NCBI GenBank assembly: GCA_025504975.1
Contig: JANUWI010000012.1
Coordinates: 1,116,001-1,180,000 of the forward strand
Reading direction: 5' to 3'
DNA length: 64,000 bases
From: Plenodomus lindquistii
Taxonomy: Eukaryota; Ascomycota; Dothideomycetes; Pleosporales; Leptosphaeriaceae
Numbering within the stretch: position 1 is the stretch's first letter; each line of letters begins with the position of its first letter. Both the position numbers and the translations under genes were made by a program. The notes under the pieces were generated by a model, which was given only the letters and a program-made list of their open reading frames with translations, was not told the origin of the DNA and ran no database searches. Below, one piece after another: positions 9,871-21,763 of the stretch.

Positions 9871-11466
9871 ATGTCTACCACGCTCATTACTACCCGAAGG
9901 CCAAGACTGACTACTTCCTTTACGCAAAGAGCACGCATCATAACATCGGCTTCTCTACGGCTTGACACGGCAACACCCTCAGATCTTTCTTCGCTCGATA
10001 GAGAGTCCTCTTTCATAGGCCTCGACACCTCGACACCTATACCCAGTGCAACACTTTCGGACACTGTCGCCACTCCCGGTCCGATAAGCACAACTGCAAT
10101 ATCAGTGGGGACATGTTCTGTAGACAGTGATTGCTCAGGGGACAGGAGCTGCTCAGATGGCCAGTGTATCAGTGGTAATGAGGCAGCTCCATTTGGCACG
10201 TCAGGGTCCGAACCAACCTCGACACTGAATACTGCCTCAGCTACTGGACTCGGTGTGGGTGTCGCAGTGCTTATTGCGATATTGATAGGCCTTGCATTAT
10301 GGTTTTGGAAACTGCGAGATCGACGAAGGCCAAAGGCAATAGTGGATGTCCCTGCTGTCACTTGCCACCGCTCACCATCCAATGCAACGGACCAACAGAC
10401 TTTGGTAGCTTCGCTACCTAATAGTCCACAGCACCCAGACTTCCGGAACCAAACGATGGCCCCAGAGTTCTTCGCGAAAGCACTCGAATACAATGAAGGC
10501 AGCAGGGAGAAACTACAGTACAGCGGTCAGGGTATCGTAAGCGGCAGCTATCGTATAGAAGATGTAACCGGAAAGGAACTCCCATCCCCTCCTGAAAACC
10601 CGCTTCCGCCCCCGCCTGCCGAACCCAAGCGATACGCGCTCAACGTCAATATCAACAAAAGCATGATCTTTGATGAAGAGATGATCAGTGCCGTCAGTTC
10701 TCTTCGCGATCCCGTAACACCACGCGAGCGTGCACCAAAATATAGATTCGAGGAATACCTACCTCCCGTGGCGAAACCTCCCCCAATCTCTGTGAAGCCG
10801 GCGTCCATCAAGCGTTTATCAGAGCACGAGATGGACCGTTATCCATCGAAACATATTTCAGTTCAGACTGCCACAACAGCGGAAACTGGCATCGAGAGCG
10901 AGTCTGGAAGTCCTACCGACAAAATGTATTCCAGAATCGAAATCGCTCTTCCTCAACTTCCACTACCTGACCTACCACCTCCAAGCCCGAGCTTTAGTTT
11001 TCGCTCATATGACTGGTATCAAGACATAATAGGCGATCCCACCAGTGCACGCACACCAACACAGGCGACCTTTTCGCGTCCACTCTCTTCAAGCCTCTCA
11101 CCACGAGGGGACTCAGCTCCAGTGCCAGAGCCACTTCTTTTACAGGCGTCTTCTGCGACAGCAGGATCACTCTTGCATCCAAACTCAGCGGCTTTGCCCA
11201 GCCCATCGAGCCCGAATTTCCGACTCCCATCTACAGTCTACGTACCATCAAGCTCATCGCAGCCTACAGCCGTGCCACCGACACCACCGCCAGTATCAGC
11301 GCGTCTGTCCGCACAAAGTATAATGACCCGAACAACACATAATTCTCAGAGCTGGCTACCGGAGGAGGGCCTGTACCTTCCCGAAGAGGGAACGCACGAC
11401 TCGTTCATAAACTTCCGGAGGCCAAACAACGCATACCGACCTACGAGTTACTCACCATTGTCTTGA
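9871..11466 (+). CDS. Single-pass membrane protein with Cys-cluster ectodomain, function unknown
   Basis: One uninterrupted frame of 531 residues with an ATG in good context after ACATA. Residues 1-120 are Ser/Thr-rich with no clear cleavable signal peptide. A compact cysteine cluster follows (C82, C88, C94, C99; spacing C-x5-C-x5-C-x4-C), resembling the small disulfide knots of EB-like modules. One transmembrane helix spans about 124-147 (GVGVAVLIAILIGLALWFW) and is followed by the basic stop-transfer KLRDRRR. The remaining ~380 residues are Pro/Ser-rich, probably cytosolic and disordered, with several proline stretches. The layout resembles fungal cell-surface sensors of the Mid2/WSC type, but I see no WSC domain and do not assign one. 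No operon-like context. Confidence 0.75.
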   Translation: MSTTLITTRRPRLTTSFTQRARIITSASLRLDTATPSDLSSLDRESSFIGLDTSTPIPSATLSDTVATPGPISTTAISVGTCSVDSDCSGDRSCSDGQCISGNEAAPFGTSGSEPTSTLNTASATGLGVGVAVLIAILIGLALWFWKLRDRRRPKAIVDVPAVTCHRSPSNATDQQTLVASLPNSPQHPDFRNQTMAPEFFAKALEYNEGSREKLQYSGQGIVSGSYRIEDVTGKELPSPPENPLPPPPAEPKRYALNVNINKSMIFDEEMISAVSSLRDPVTPRERAPKYRFEEYLPPVAKPPPISVKPASIKRLSEHEMDRYPSKHISVQTATTAETGIESESGSPTDKMYSRIEIALPQLPLPDLPPPSPSFSFRSYDWYQDIIGDPTSARTPTQATFSRPLSSSLSPRGDSAPVPEPLLLQASSATAGSLLHPNSAALPSPSSPNFRLPSTVYVPSSSSQPTAVPPTPPPVSARLSAQSIMTRTTHNSQSWLPEEGLYLPEEGTHDSFINFRRPNNAYRPTSYSPLS

Positions 11467-12945
11467 GTGACTCTTTTGATCTCTTGGAGACAATCCAACA
11501 GGCCTAGTCGCACATCACTGGTACGCATAGAGACCAAAGATGTGCCGTGACTGCGAACACGCACTTGGAGTTTGAAAACGGATGTTGCTGTAGTTCTACT
11601 CGCCCTGTCCCAAAGGCAGTGATGTCACTCCCCAGAGTCCGGAGTTTGGAGTCGTGCACGCTTCGTGCCGACTTCGAGCCAATGTCCGTGATGCATCTGG
11701 ACCCACCAACGTGAAATACGTGCGCTACTGCACAGCGGCAGTGGAGCAAAACCCTAGTACGAGCGCCTACACATCTTCAAACAGTACAACATTAGTCACC
11801 TACCCAGAGAACATCAGGCGGGACGCGAATCGCGAGCTCCCAGTCGGGATGTTGTTCGGAGATGGCGTTGATACTTTCTAAACAGATAACACAATGTATT
11901 CTGACATCCATTCGTGTTTGTCGCCTGGAATGCTTCTGGTAGTGCAGACAAGCACGACAAGCTTTCTCGGAAATGTTGAGGGCACAAAAAGGCATCTGCT
12001 TGTCGTGCGGGGCACGTGGATGTCGATACTCCACAAAGTGACATGAGATTGCGATGAAGCTTCTTTCTTTGAAGCACTAATACATAGAATTCAGCAAGCT
12101 GTACTGTTGTCATGGTTGGTCTAGATGTCCGTGCATGTACCGGTACGCAGGAGCTCGGTCATTCTGACGCGCCTGCCCTGTGAACGTTGACTGCTTATGG
12201 GATCATGCAGCAAAGATTTGACAGTAACATACTATAGATTTGCAATGTACTCTTCGAGGACTGTCAGGTATACCGCTATGTTGTCATGCACCCCTCGATG
12301 CGTTGGTGTACTGTGTAGACTCCTGAGCTTCCATGTGGTAACGTAGTGCAGCGATATGTTGAATACTGTAACGAGCACATTCGTACACCGCAGACAAATG
12401 AGTGGAAGACTACGGTAGAACTTGACCAGTCCCCGATAAAGAGAGCATGCAAATGCACTCAATCCGCCTGTTAGATGCTTCAGCAATTCAATATCAAGGC
12501 CTGCTCACTACATTCACCCACTTCCTACAATGCCGCATCCTCCGTCCAACATATCAACAACCGCCACAGCCATCATCAAGCTTCTCTCACGGAAGCTTGC
12601 ACCACAATACACTTGGTAGCTTTGAGGACTACAGCACCGCAGCACCTTCCAGCTGAGCCGATTGGACAAAAGTCGGCACGACAGAAGGTCAACGCTCCCC
12701 CGCATGCGCCTCGCTTATGCAGCGCTACCCTGCCGATGTGCCTGATACATCGTCATTCCGGGAACGAGTCGTACTGCGGGGAGATATACAATGGCGAGAC
12801 CAGTGATTCAATGAGAGCACTGTGCATGTGTCAGTGCAATTCCTCGGTCTATAACTTGACTCCACGCCCTCTGTCAAGTTTTCTCAAGCAGACAACGAGT
12901 CCCCTCAAGGTTTCGATACAAGAAGACTTCTGGGCCACCGCAAGC
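11467..12945. other. Intergenic, upstream region of the alpha-glucosidase gene
   Basis: About 1.5 kb without a convincing gene. From 12475 the frame that enters the alpha-glucosidase start stays open for 157 codons, but its composition does not look like a domain and a signal peptide begins exactly at 12946. I treat this stretch as promoter and 5' UTR. Confidence 0.55.
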
Positions 12946-15900
12946 ATGGTTCACTTAAGCTTTTTCCAAGCTTCAGCACTTGTCTCTTCGTTCTTTTCGT
13001 TGACCGCCTCGGCGCAGACACCCACTACTTCGGCTGCTGGGTATGGCACGACGCTCGATGGCACACCGACGTTTTTTCGCTCGGTCTTTACCATTCCGGC
13101 GTCGGCGGATGAGGGTGCCGAGCTCATTGCAAATATTAAGGACCCACAAGCTGTGAATGCGCAGGATGTGTGTCCTGGGTACAAGGCGTCGGGTCTGCAG
13201 ACAAACGAAAGAGGATTGAGTGCTACGTTGACACTGGCGGGTAACCCGTGCAATGCATATGGCATTGACGTGGAAGAGTTGAACCTGGTGGTCGAGGTGC
13301 AGGCGAAAGGACGGTTGGCCGTCAGCATTGTGCCAAAGTATCTCGTAAGTCGTCGCTGTCGTGATGAACCGGTTAAGCATACCAACGAACTCGGCAGGAC
13401 GCAAGCAATTCATCGCAATGGGTTGTACCGGAGAATCTCATCCCAAGGCCACAAGCGGAGGACTCGTACGACGACACAGACCTCAAGTTTGACTGTAAGT
13501 TTACGTGGACTCTCGTGTGAAAGGTGCCTTCAAGATGCTAACGAAGCGCCAGGGGCAAACGACCCATCCTTCTGGTTCTCCGTTACCCGCCAATCTACCG
13601 GCGATGTCATCTTCACAACAGAAGGCTCCCATCTCGTCTATGAGAATCAGTTCGTCGAGTTTGTCAACTCTCTTCCCGAGGACTACAATATCTACGGTCT
13701 CGGTGAACGCATTCATGGTTTGCGCCTCCACAACAACTTCACCGCTACCATCTACGCTGTTGACGTTGGTGACCCAATCGACACAAACCTCTACGGAAGC
13801 CACCCCTTCTACCTAGAGACTCGCTACTTTGAGAAGTTTGGCAATGACAGCAAGAAGCCCTTGATGCAGTCCCAGCTCAATGTTCGGAGTGTTGATCCGG
13901 AGACTACCGGAGGCTCTCCATATCAGTCTTACTCGCATGGTGTCTACTATCGCAACACACACGGTATGGAAGTCGCCCTGAAGCCTGCAAATCTAACTTG
14001 GAGATCGCTTGGAGGCTCTATCGACTTGTTCTTCTTTGATGGTCCGACTCAGCCTGATGTCACCATGGAGTACCAGAAGTCTGCCATCGGTCTTCCTGCT
14101 ATGCAGAGCTACTGGACATTTGGATACCACCAGTGCAGATGGGGCTACCGTAACTGGACAGAATTGAGGGAGATTGTTGATACTATGCGGGCCTTTGATC
14201 TGCCTCTCGGTAAGCAACGCAGACTTCAAACCGTCAGGAACGTGACTAATGTATTCACAGAGACAATTTGGCTCGACATTGATTACATGGACCAGTACAG
14301 GGACTTTACTCTTGATCCTGTGACGTTCCCCCAATCAGATGCTGCAGACTTCTTTGACTGGCTTCACGGAAACGACCAGCACTTCGTACCAATCGTTGAT
14401 GCGGCTATTTACATACCCAACCCAACGAACGCTAGCGATACTTACGATACTTATAAACGTGGTAATGACTCAGGTGTTTTCCTCAACAATCCTGATGGCA
14501 GTCAATACATTGGTGCCGTATGGCCAGGCTACACTGTCTTCCCAGACTGGCTATCTTCCAATGGAGTGTCGTGGTGGGTCAAAGAAATGTATGTATCATC
14601 CACTCATCACATTTGAGATTAGCTAACTCTCAATCAGGGTTGAGTGGTACAAGGAGGTTCCTTACAGCGGTTTCTGGATCGACATGTCAGAGGTCTCCTC
14701 TTTCTGCGTCGGCTCTTGCGGTACTGGCAACGTCACACTGAACCCGGTCCATCCACCATTCTCGCTTCCTGGCGAGGTAGGCAACATTGTCTTCGACTAC
14801 CCAGAAGGCTTCAATATCACCAATGGTACCGAGGCAGCGTCTGCGTCAGCAGGTGCTTCCAGCCAGGCTGCCGCAGCAAGCCAAGCACTGGGACCGTCAA
14901 CCACCACCAGCTATCTGCGGACAACACCCACAGCCGTGCGCAATGTCAACCATCCACCCTACGTTTTAGACAACGTACAAGGCGATCTAGCTGTTCACGC
15001 GGTCAGTCCGAATGCCACCCACGCAAATGGTGTGCAAGAGTATGACGTTCACAACCTTTTCGGTCACCAAATTCTCAACGCCACGTACCATGGCCTACTG
15101 TCAGTCTTCCCTGGCAAGCGTCCCTTCATCATTGGTCGCAGCACTTTCGCCGGCTCTGGCAAATGGGCTGGTCATTGGGGTGGAGACAACGCCAGCAAGT
15201 TCCTGTATATGCGCTTCTCCATACCTCAGGCGCTTTCCTTCTCGCTCTTCGGCCTTCCCATGTTCGGCGTAGATACTTGCGGGTTCAATGGCAACACGGA
15301 TATGGAATTATGCGCTCGCTGGGTAAGTATCAACGCCGTCCTGACCAACTATGGGTTACAGTCCTCTTGATCTCACGAGGTCGCACATTTTGTCCGAGCT
15401 GACAATACAACAGATGCAACTATCGGCTTTCTTTCCCTTCTACCGCAATCACAACGTCCTCTCTGCGATCCCGCAGGAGCCATACCGGTGGTCCGCTGTC
15501 GCATCTGCTTCAAAGACAGCGATGAACATCCGCTATACACTCCTACCTTACATATACACCCTCTTCCACCAAGCTCACACCACTGGTTCCACCGTCATGC
15601 GCGCCTTGGCCTGGGAGTTTCCTAATGAACCTCAACTTGCCGGCGTGGACACACAGTTCCTGCTCGGCCCCAACATCCTTGTCACGCCTGTTCTCGAGCC
15701 GCAGGTCGATACCGTTAATGGCATATTCCCCGGTGTCGTAGACGGCGAGAACTGGTATGACTGGTACACCGGCGAAGACGTCAAGGCTCAAGCCGGTGTC
15801 AACACCACCATCTCTGCTCCTCTCGGCCACATCCCAGTCTACGTTCGAGGTGGCGCTGTTTTGCCGACACAAGAACCAGGCTACACCACCACAGAGTCCC

Positions 15901-16259
15901 GCGAGAATCCTTGGGGTCTTATCGTCGCGCTGTCCAGAGCTGGCGAGGCTTCCGGCTCACTCTACGTTGATGACGGAGAGTCGCTCGAGCCGTCTGAGAC
16001 TCTAGACATCGCATTCGCGGCGCAGAGTGGATCTTTGAAGGCGGATGTGAAGGGTAACTACAAAGATTCAAATGCGCTTGGTAATGTTACGATCATGGGT
16101 GTTACTCGGGGTTGTGGGCAGGTGAAACTCAATGGTCAGGCGATTGATGCCAGTAAGGTCGACTACAACCAGACGAGTAGCGTGTTGAGGTTAACAGGTC
16201 TGAATGATCTGACGAGTGGAGGAGCGTGGTCTGCGAGTTGGACTTTGAGCTGGGAGTAA
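12946..16259 (+). CDS. agdA: Secreted GH31 alpha-glucosidase (AgdA-type)
   Basis: Six exons: 12946-13344, 13398-13494, 13553-14209, 14261-14588, 14638-15322 and 15414-16259, giving 1003 residues, close to the ~985 of Aspergillus AgdA. The ATG at 12946 opens a signal peptide (MVHLSFFQASALVSSFFSLTASA). An N-terminal beta-sandwich leads to the (beta/alpha)8 barrel of glycoside hydrolase family 31: the catalytic nucleophile is Asp in WIDMSE (about D509), and the acid/base region is RSTFAGSGKWAGHWGGDN. Many N-x-S/T sequons suit a glycosylated extracellular enzyme. It would release glucose from the non-reducing ends of maltose, oligosaccharides and starch. All five junctions keep phase. The last intron, 91 bp, is the longest; the others are 49-58 bp. 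Confidence 0.95.
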
Positions 16260-16765
16260 GTGACCAAGAAGGAGTGGAGGTCTACACACTGCACAAAGGC
16301 ATGCTGCGCGTAAACACGAAAGCCTAGCGATACACTTCATGGGCTACCCAGAGTTTTTTTGCAAGGTACACTCTATGTTTCCCAAGCTCTTTGGTACATT
16401 CCTGCAAAATGACTGGAACTCTAGGGGTTCTGCGTTCAAGACAACAAACTCTTTCGCAACATGAGACACGATAACCCGGCGATTGGTCAGTGTGAATCAT
16501 AGCTCCAAAGGAGCTCAATACCAATGACGCTGTAGGTTCGATACGTGACAGTAGTTCCCCTTTGTGGTGTTGTTGTCCTACGCGTCTTCCAAGTTTCTTC
16601 CAAGACAGCGACATGCACGCGCCGCGATGACGTCACACGGCGCAACCTCACCCTCCAAACTCCACCTCGGAACCCTGCCCACCCGACATATTCCTCCAGC
16701 GACCATGGCCTCCCTCAGACCTTTCCTGTACAGTCTGCTACCAGGTTGAAACACGACCCGCCACA
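16260..16765. other. Intergenic
   Basis: About 500 bp between the alpha-glucosidase stop and the next plus-strand start. No gene seen. It must hold the terminator of the first and the promoter of the second. Confidence 0.6.
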
Positions 16766-17500
16766 ATGCCACCCAAAAAACTCAACAAGCCTTCCCAACC
16801 CGAACTATCGGCAGACGAACTTGAATCACTCGCCCAAAACACTTCCTCTCCAGAGTCCAAGTTACAGGAAGCAGCTTCAAAGGCCGAGGCTGCCCTCGCC
16901 GCCTCAAAGCAAGCCTCCTCCCTCCGTTCCGCCGCCGAAACCATAAAAGACCCTGCCAAGCGCGAAAAATACCTAAAAGACGCGTACAACAAGGAAATCG
17001 AAGCACATGGCAACAGCAAGAAAGCGCGCATACTAAGTTCTGGTGCGTTTCAGGGCAGTGTGGGTGGCGGAGGCATAGGCATGGCAGTGGGAGCAGGGTT
17101 GGGCACGGTAGTGGGAACCGTCGTGGGAACCGTGGCGACAATTCCAACGACGGCGTTGGGGACTTTGGTGGGTGCGGGCGTGGGAGGGGTACATGGACCG
17201 TGGGTGAAGTTAGGGAAGATGGGAGGTGGGGACAAGGATCAAGAGAAGGAGGGCGAGAAGAAGGGAGACGACGAGGGCGGAGAGAAGGAGGGCGACGATG
17301 ATGTTGAGGGTCTGGATGACAAGGTAGAGCAAGGTCAACAAGTGCTTGAGGAAGATGCAGTGCCCGACCCCCAGGCATTAAGGGAAGCAGCGGATAAGGT
17401 CGCTGCAGCGAGGAAACAAGACAGCGCACAAAAGGAAAAGAAAAAGCCAAGGAAGCTGGAAGTTAGGAACAAGCAGGCTACCGCCACTGCTAGTGGATAA
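16766..17500 (+). CDS. Glycine-zipper protein, function unknown
   Basis: A single-exon frame of 244 residues starting at an ATG in a favourable context (CCACAATG). Residues 1-92 are Ala/Ser/Lys-rich and predicted helical. Residues about 93-146 form a Gly/Val/Ala-rich segment with repeated GxxxG spacing (GMAVGAGLGTVVGTVVGTV), a glycine zipper that could insert in or associate with membranes. The C-terminal hundred residues are highly charged, first Asp/Glu/Lys/Gly-rich, then KEKKKPRKLEVRNK. Such proteins recur in filamentous ascomycetes as conserved hypotheticals, but I know no function. Base composition and codon use look like the neighbours. Confidence 0.75.
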   Translation: MPPKKLNKPSQPELSADELESLAQNTSSPESKLQEAASKAEAALAASKQASSLRSAAETIKDPAKREKYLKDAYNKEIEAHGNSKKARILSSGAFQGSVGGGGIGMAVGAGLGTVVGTVVGTVATIPTTALGTLVGAGVGGVHGPWVKLGKMGGGDKDQEKEGEKKGDDEGGEKEGDDDVEGLDDKVEQGQQVLEEDAVPDPQALREAADKVAAARKQDSAQKEKKKPRKLEVRNKQATATASG

Positions 17501-20500
17501 CCTGCTCTTCAAGTCCATCATCATGATTCAACATGACAATAATGCATAGCGATTCATGGAGTTAAGAAGCATATGCATATCCTACATTCATCAGTAATTT
17601 AGTGAAGCATACTAATCTGCTTTCCCGTGCTTCGGGTTGCTTATAAATAGCGCTATCAAAGCGCAAAAATGTGCCGCCTGTGCGCCAGAAAAGGGCCAGG
17701 GGGTCGTTTCCGGGATGAGCTTGGAACTGGGATATGTGTGGGGAGGTCGTGTGGTCGTTCAAAGATGAGCTGCACTAGGCAAAGTTCAAACACGTTGGGC
17801 TGGTGGTACGTAGTCTGCCTCTGGTTTCTTAGCGTGAGGCTGAGGTGGTTTACATAGCAGCTTTGCGAGGCCTCAGCTACAGCCACAAAACGTTCTATGA
17901 TTGCAGTTGAAGTCAAGCACCGTTTGAAACACTTAAATTCCCATCGCCAGGATGCGGCGCTAAGGCCGCACGAACGCTCCATGTACAGGCGCTCTGCGCT
18001 AGGGATGCAGCTATGAGCAACGTACGTGCAGTTGGTAATGACAGAGACGGATATCTACATTTCCACGAGCAGCGAAAACTCTCCGTAGACAGCTTAATGT
18101 CGGTTGCAGCCGAAGTTAGGAGCATTGAGCTTATATTAAATTTCCTTGCTGTTTTGTGGAGTTGTTTGGCACTGGGAATACCTGTATTATTGAACCATCG
18201 GCCGTCTCAACGCTAACCCTTCAGACCGGTACACTGGGCTTTCGCATAAGCATTGGGCATATTGAGTAGATGTACGTTGCGCAGCACGATGGTGATTATT
18301 AGGAAGCAGAGAGTCTATGTGCAGCAGTTGAACAGGTTGCATAACATTCCTTGACAAGTTTACCATGCAGGCTACATCATGAGACATCCCATCTGCCCTT
18401 GAAGGGGCGTATCCCAACACCAAACATTCCCTCCTGCAGCCGTGCCCATGTTACCAACACCGTACCCACCCCCTAAAACAACCAAGCAAGCGTTGGACCG
18501 CCGGAACAAGGCCGAGTAGCGACCAAGGCGGCCAAACGTGAGACCCTGGGTTTGAGCAAAAGCGCCTGGAAGCTCGCAGATATATAACGCGAATAAGCGG
18601 GTCATATATTGGTTGGGATGGAAAGCGTGGAAGACCGAAAGTCCGGAACAGGTCAACCATGGAACGAATCTGCACACGTATTTTCTCCAAATCAGCCAGT
18701 GCAGAGGTCACACTTGACTGCTTAGAGTGGGGGAGAATCTGCTGTGCAATAGAAAAGAGCCCACCGCCCCTCCTCGTACATCCTCTCGGCTGTGTTACCT
18801 GTTTTTTAGTCATCAATGAGGCAAGGGATATACGTACGTTAATCCTCCTCGCCTCTCAGAAATGCTCTCAGTTTTCAGCGTAGAGGACTGGGATCACGGG
18901 GGCGGCCAATCCTACCTTTGGAAATGACCCATGTGTTTCTCCTTCCAGAACCCTAGTAACCCCCAGCCTGTGTCTTCCGTTCAGTCTATGCAGTCTGGTG
19001 GGTACTTGAGGACTCTGAAGGGCGGATGCGGGTGATGGACGATGGGAACTAGTGATGATGCATATTCGAGATGCCAGCCTTTGACAAGAGGGCGTAAGAT
19101 GGGGGTCGACGCAATACTGAAGTTCAAAGAGGGGCGGAGGCTTGAGGTACGGAAGATTGAGTACACCAGAAGTTCAGGGCTCAGAGAAAGAATGCAAGGT
19201 ACAGAGGGTCGAGTAAGCACATTATATAGAGGAGCTGTGGATGCAAATGGAAAGCTGGCTGAGGTGTCCCCATGCTCCTGCTACTTCTCGTATAAACACG
19301 TCCACACGTCCATCGCGCAAACACTGAGAAAGTACAGTCAGAAAGATGTCAAGCGTGATGGTTTGAGGCAAAAGCATGGACGATCGAACTCGTCATAGAA
19401 AGTCACGATACACGTCTGCGGTGCAGCTGCGCTTGAGAAGATCACGCTTTCTGGAAGGAAGAGAAGCTCTGCAATTATCAATGTCGTAAATTCATGACTA
19501 TATGAGAGGTATACTGCAAGTGGAATATCATAGCGCTTCTAGCAAGCTCTTCGAGAGCTATGCATAGTGATGGGGGACCTGTATGTACAATTGTCAGAGG
19601 TTGCGATTAAGACGCTTCTGCTTGAAGACCATGCAGAGCGTGTTATGATGAGATACTAAGGAATATATTGGTTAGTTTAATGCGGTGGTATGGTCTCTCC
19701 GACCTGGCCCCGTCCCCTGAAAAAGAGGCTGGCTCGTTTCTAACATGAGGTTTGAGCCAAGGCCTAAGGCACAGTTTGTACGTCTGGAAATATTCCTGAG
19801 TCCATGCAGTCCTTTGTTCTGTTACTCGGTTCTACGAATGGCAATTTGCAACCCTCATACAACTTAGGCGTGGGTTAGTCGTAGTCATGCAGCTTGACCT
19901 GCGACAAATGAAAACTATTAAACTACATTCACGGGAGCGACTGTAGAGACGAAGCTAGCACATAGAGGTCAGTATGTATTTCTTATGTTGCCGCCCGAAG
20001 AACTTTGACTCGACATCCGCGCAGTTGGAAGGCTCTCAATTAGTGTTGGTGGTAGACGCATGACTAGCGCTTAAGATTATGACACCACTTCCATCGCGCG
20101 CGATCAGCCGCCTCGTCCCGGCACAGACGTGAACACGTCTCCACGTCTTTCGTCGCGCGATGCCTCAACGACCAGAGGGATACCCAGACTACCTCACGAT
20201 GCTATTTCATCAACAGTCCGTGCATAAGGGTCGGGCCGTATCTGTTTTGCACTCTGCGAGCCCGCATCGCTCCAAGCCACAAAGAGTAGGCGACTCCGAC
20301 GGATGAGTGCAGGGCTTCAGCGAACCAGAAGGCAGGACAATCTCACGTTGAGCCATGAATCGCTGTTCCCCGCATTCTGTCCTCGGCTCTTTCAGAACAC
20401 ACCCCACGCGTCCACGGGATGACTAGCTCGAAGAAGCAGGAACCAAGCCTTACACCCCGGAGTCACCATCCACAATCGGAACACGTCCCAAGACCCCCGA

Positions 20501-20912
20501 AGCGCCATACCATGTGCCAATTTAAATGCCGGAAGGTAATTCGATGACATGCATGCAACGTGAACTAGTCAATGAAGGCCATTGGTTGGGCTCGACTACA
20601 CTGACACAGAGACTTGTACTCAGGAACGGAGATGAAGACTGGAAAGGTACGGTTCGCTCGAAAGCCGTTGCCAGGTGACATGGTTCGCCAATACTGAATA
20701 GTGAGGCGATGCGGTAGCGCGGCGGAGCGCATCGCAATGGTAATCAATACTTATTTACTCGAAGTGGGAGTGCCCGGAGGAGGCAAAAAGCATAAGAAAG
20801 CTCGAGGTACGCAGTTGTCGTACTTGAAAGTATCAACCCCGGCCCAGCCCTTGTTTTCTCCTCGTATCACCATCTATTTCGAGACTTAGTCCCGTACCAT
20901 CACCATCCCAAG
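17501..20912. other. Gene-free stretch, 3.4 kb
   Basis: The longest stretch without a supportable gene. Frames on both strands are short (under about 120 codons), with no recognised domain and no splice pattern that joins them sensibly. I see no terminal repeats or transposase remnants. A diverged relic cannot be ruled out by eye. Confidence 0.5.
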
Positions 20913-21763
20913 ATGAAGTCCCTCTCCCTTCTTTCCCTTGCGGCTCTCTTCGCCACCTCGCTCGCCGCACCAACACCTTCTGAGGGCGTCAGCTTCCCCA
21001 TCACCGACTTGATCGACTCTGATCTCACCGTCGAAGAATACGCCCAGCAGCTTGAAGGTCGCAGCGGCTCATCGCCATCACTTAGCAAGCGCCAATACGA
21101 CGGAACCACCTACAATCAACTCACTGATGGCACCGCCTGCCGTGCCGTGACTGTCATCTATGCGCGCGGCACAACACAAGCTGGGAATGTCGGGGATGTA
21201 GGCTCAGAGGGCCCAACGTTCTTCAACGCCCTTGCTAGCCGCTTAGGTGGTACAGGAGCCCTGGCCATACAGGGTGTCACTTATCCTGCTAATGTTATTG
21301 GGTTCTTGGCGGGAGGCGATTCCGCTGGTGCTACAACAATGTTCAACCTGATCAACCAGGTCAGTCATTGATAGTTTTGGACAACTTCTAGAGGCGAAAC
21401 TGACCATTCATAAAGGCTGCTTCGCGATGCCCAAACACCAAGATCGTAGTATCAGGCTATAGTCAGGGTGCTCAGCTTGTACACACTGCTACTCAGAGGC
21501 TCACAGCCGCCAACGCTGCTCGTGTCACTGCGGGTATGTTACAACCTTCAAATCTTCGTACTTTGCGCTGATCATATGTAGTCGTTACTTTCGGCGATGC
21601 GGATCGCGACGAGTCCTTCGGTCTTGTTGCCGCCTCGAAGGTGCTCATCATCTGCCACCAGGGCGACAACATCTGCGACAACGGAATCATCATCACCCCT
21701 GAGCACAGGAACTACGAGATCGACGCTCCTACTGCTGCCGCGTTCGTTGCTGCTCGCGTCTAA
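20913..21763 (+). CDS. Cutinase (carbohydrate esterase family 5)
   Basis: Three exons (20913-21359, 21416-21533, 21582-21763; introns 56 and 48 bp) give 248 residues. A signal peptide (MKSLSLLSLAALFATSLAA) precedes a propeptide with a Lys-Arg site at 59-60 that a Kex2-like protease could cut. The alpha/beta hydrolase core has nucleophile S165 in GYSQG, then CHQGDNIC with D217, and H230 in TPEHRNYEID. Cysteines C76/C154 and C213/C220 match the two conserved cutinase disulfides. Fungal cutinases cleave cutin esters of the plant cuticle, so the gene suits a plant-associated or saprotrophic life; some family members are acetylxylan esterases, but the Cys pattern favours cutinase. Confidence 0.93.
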
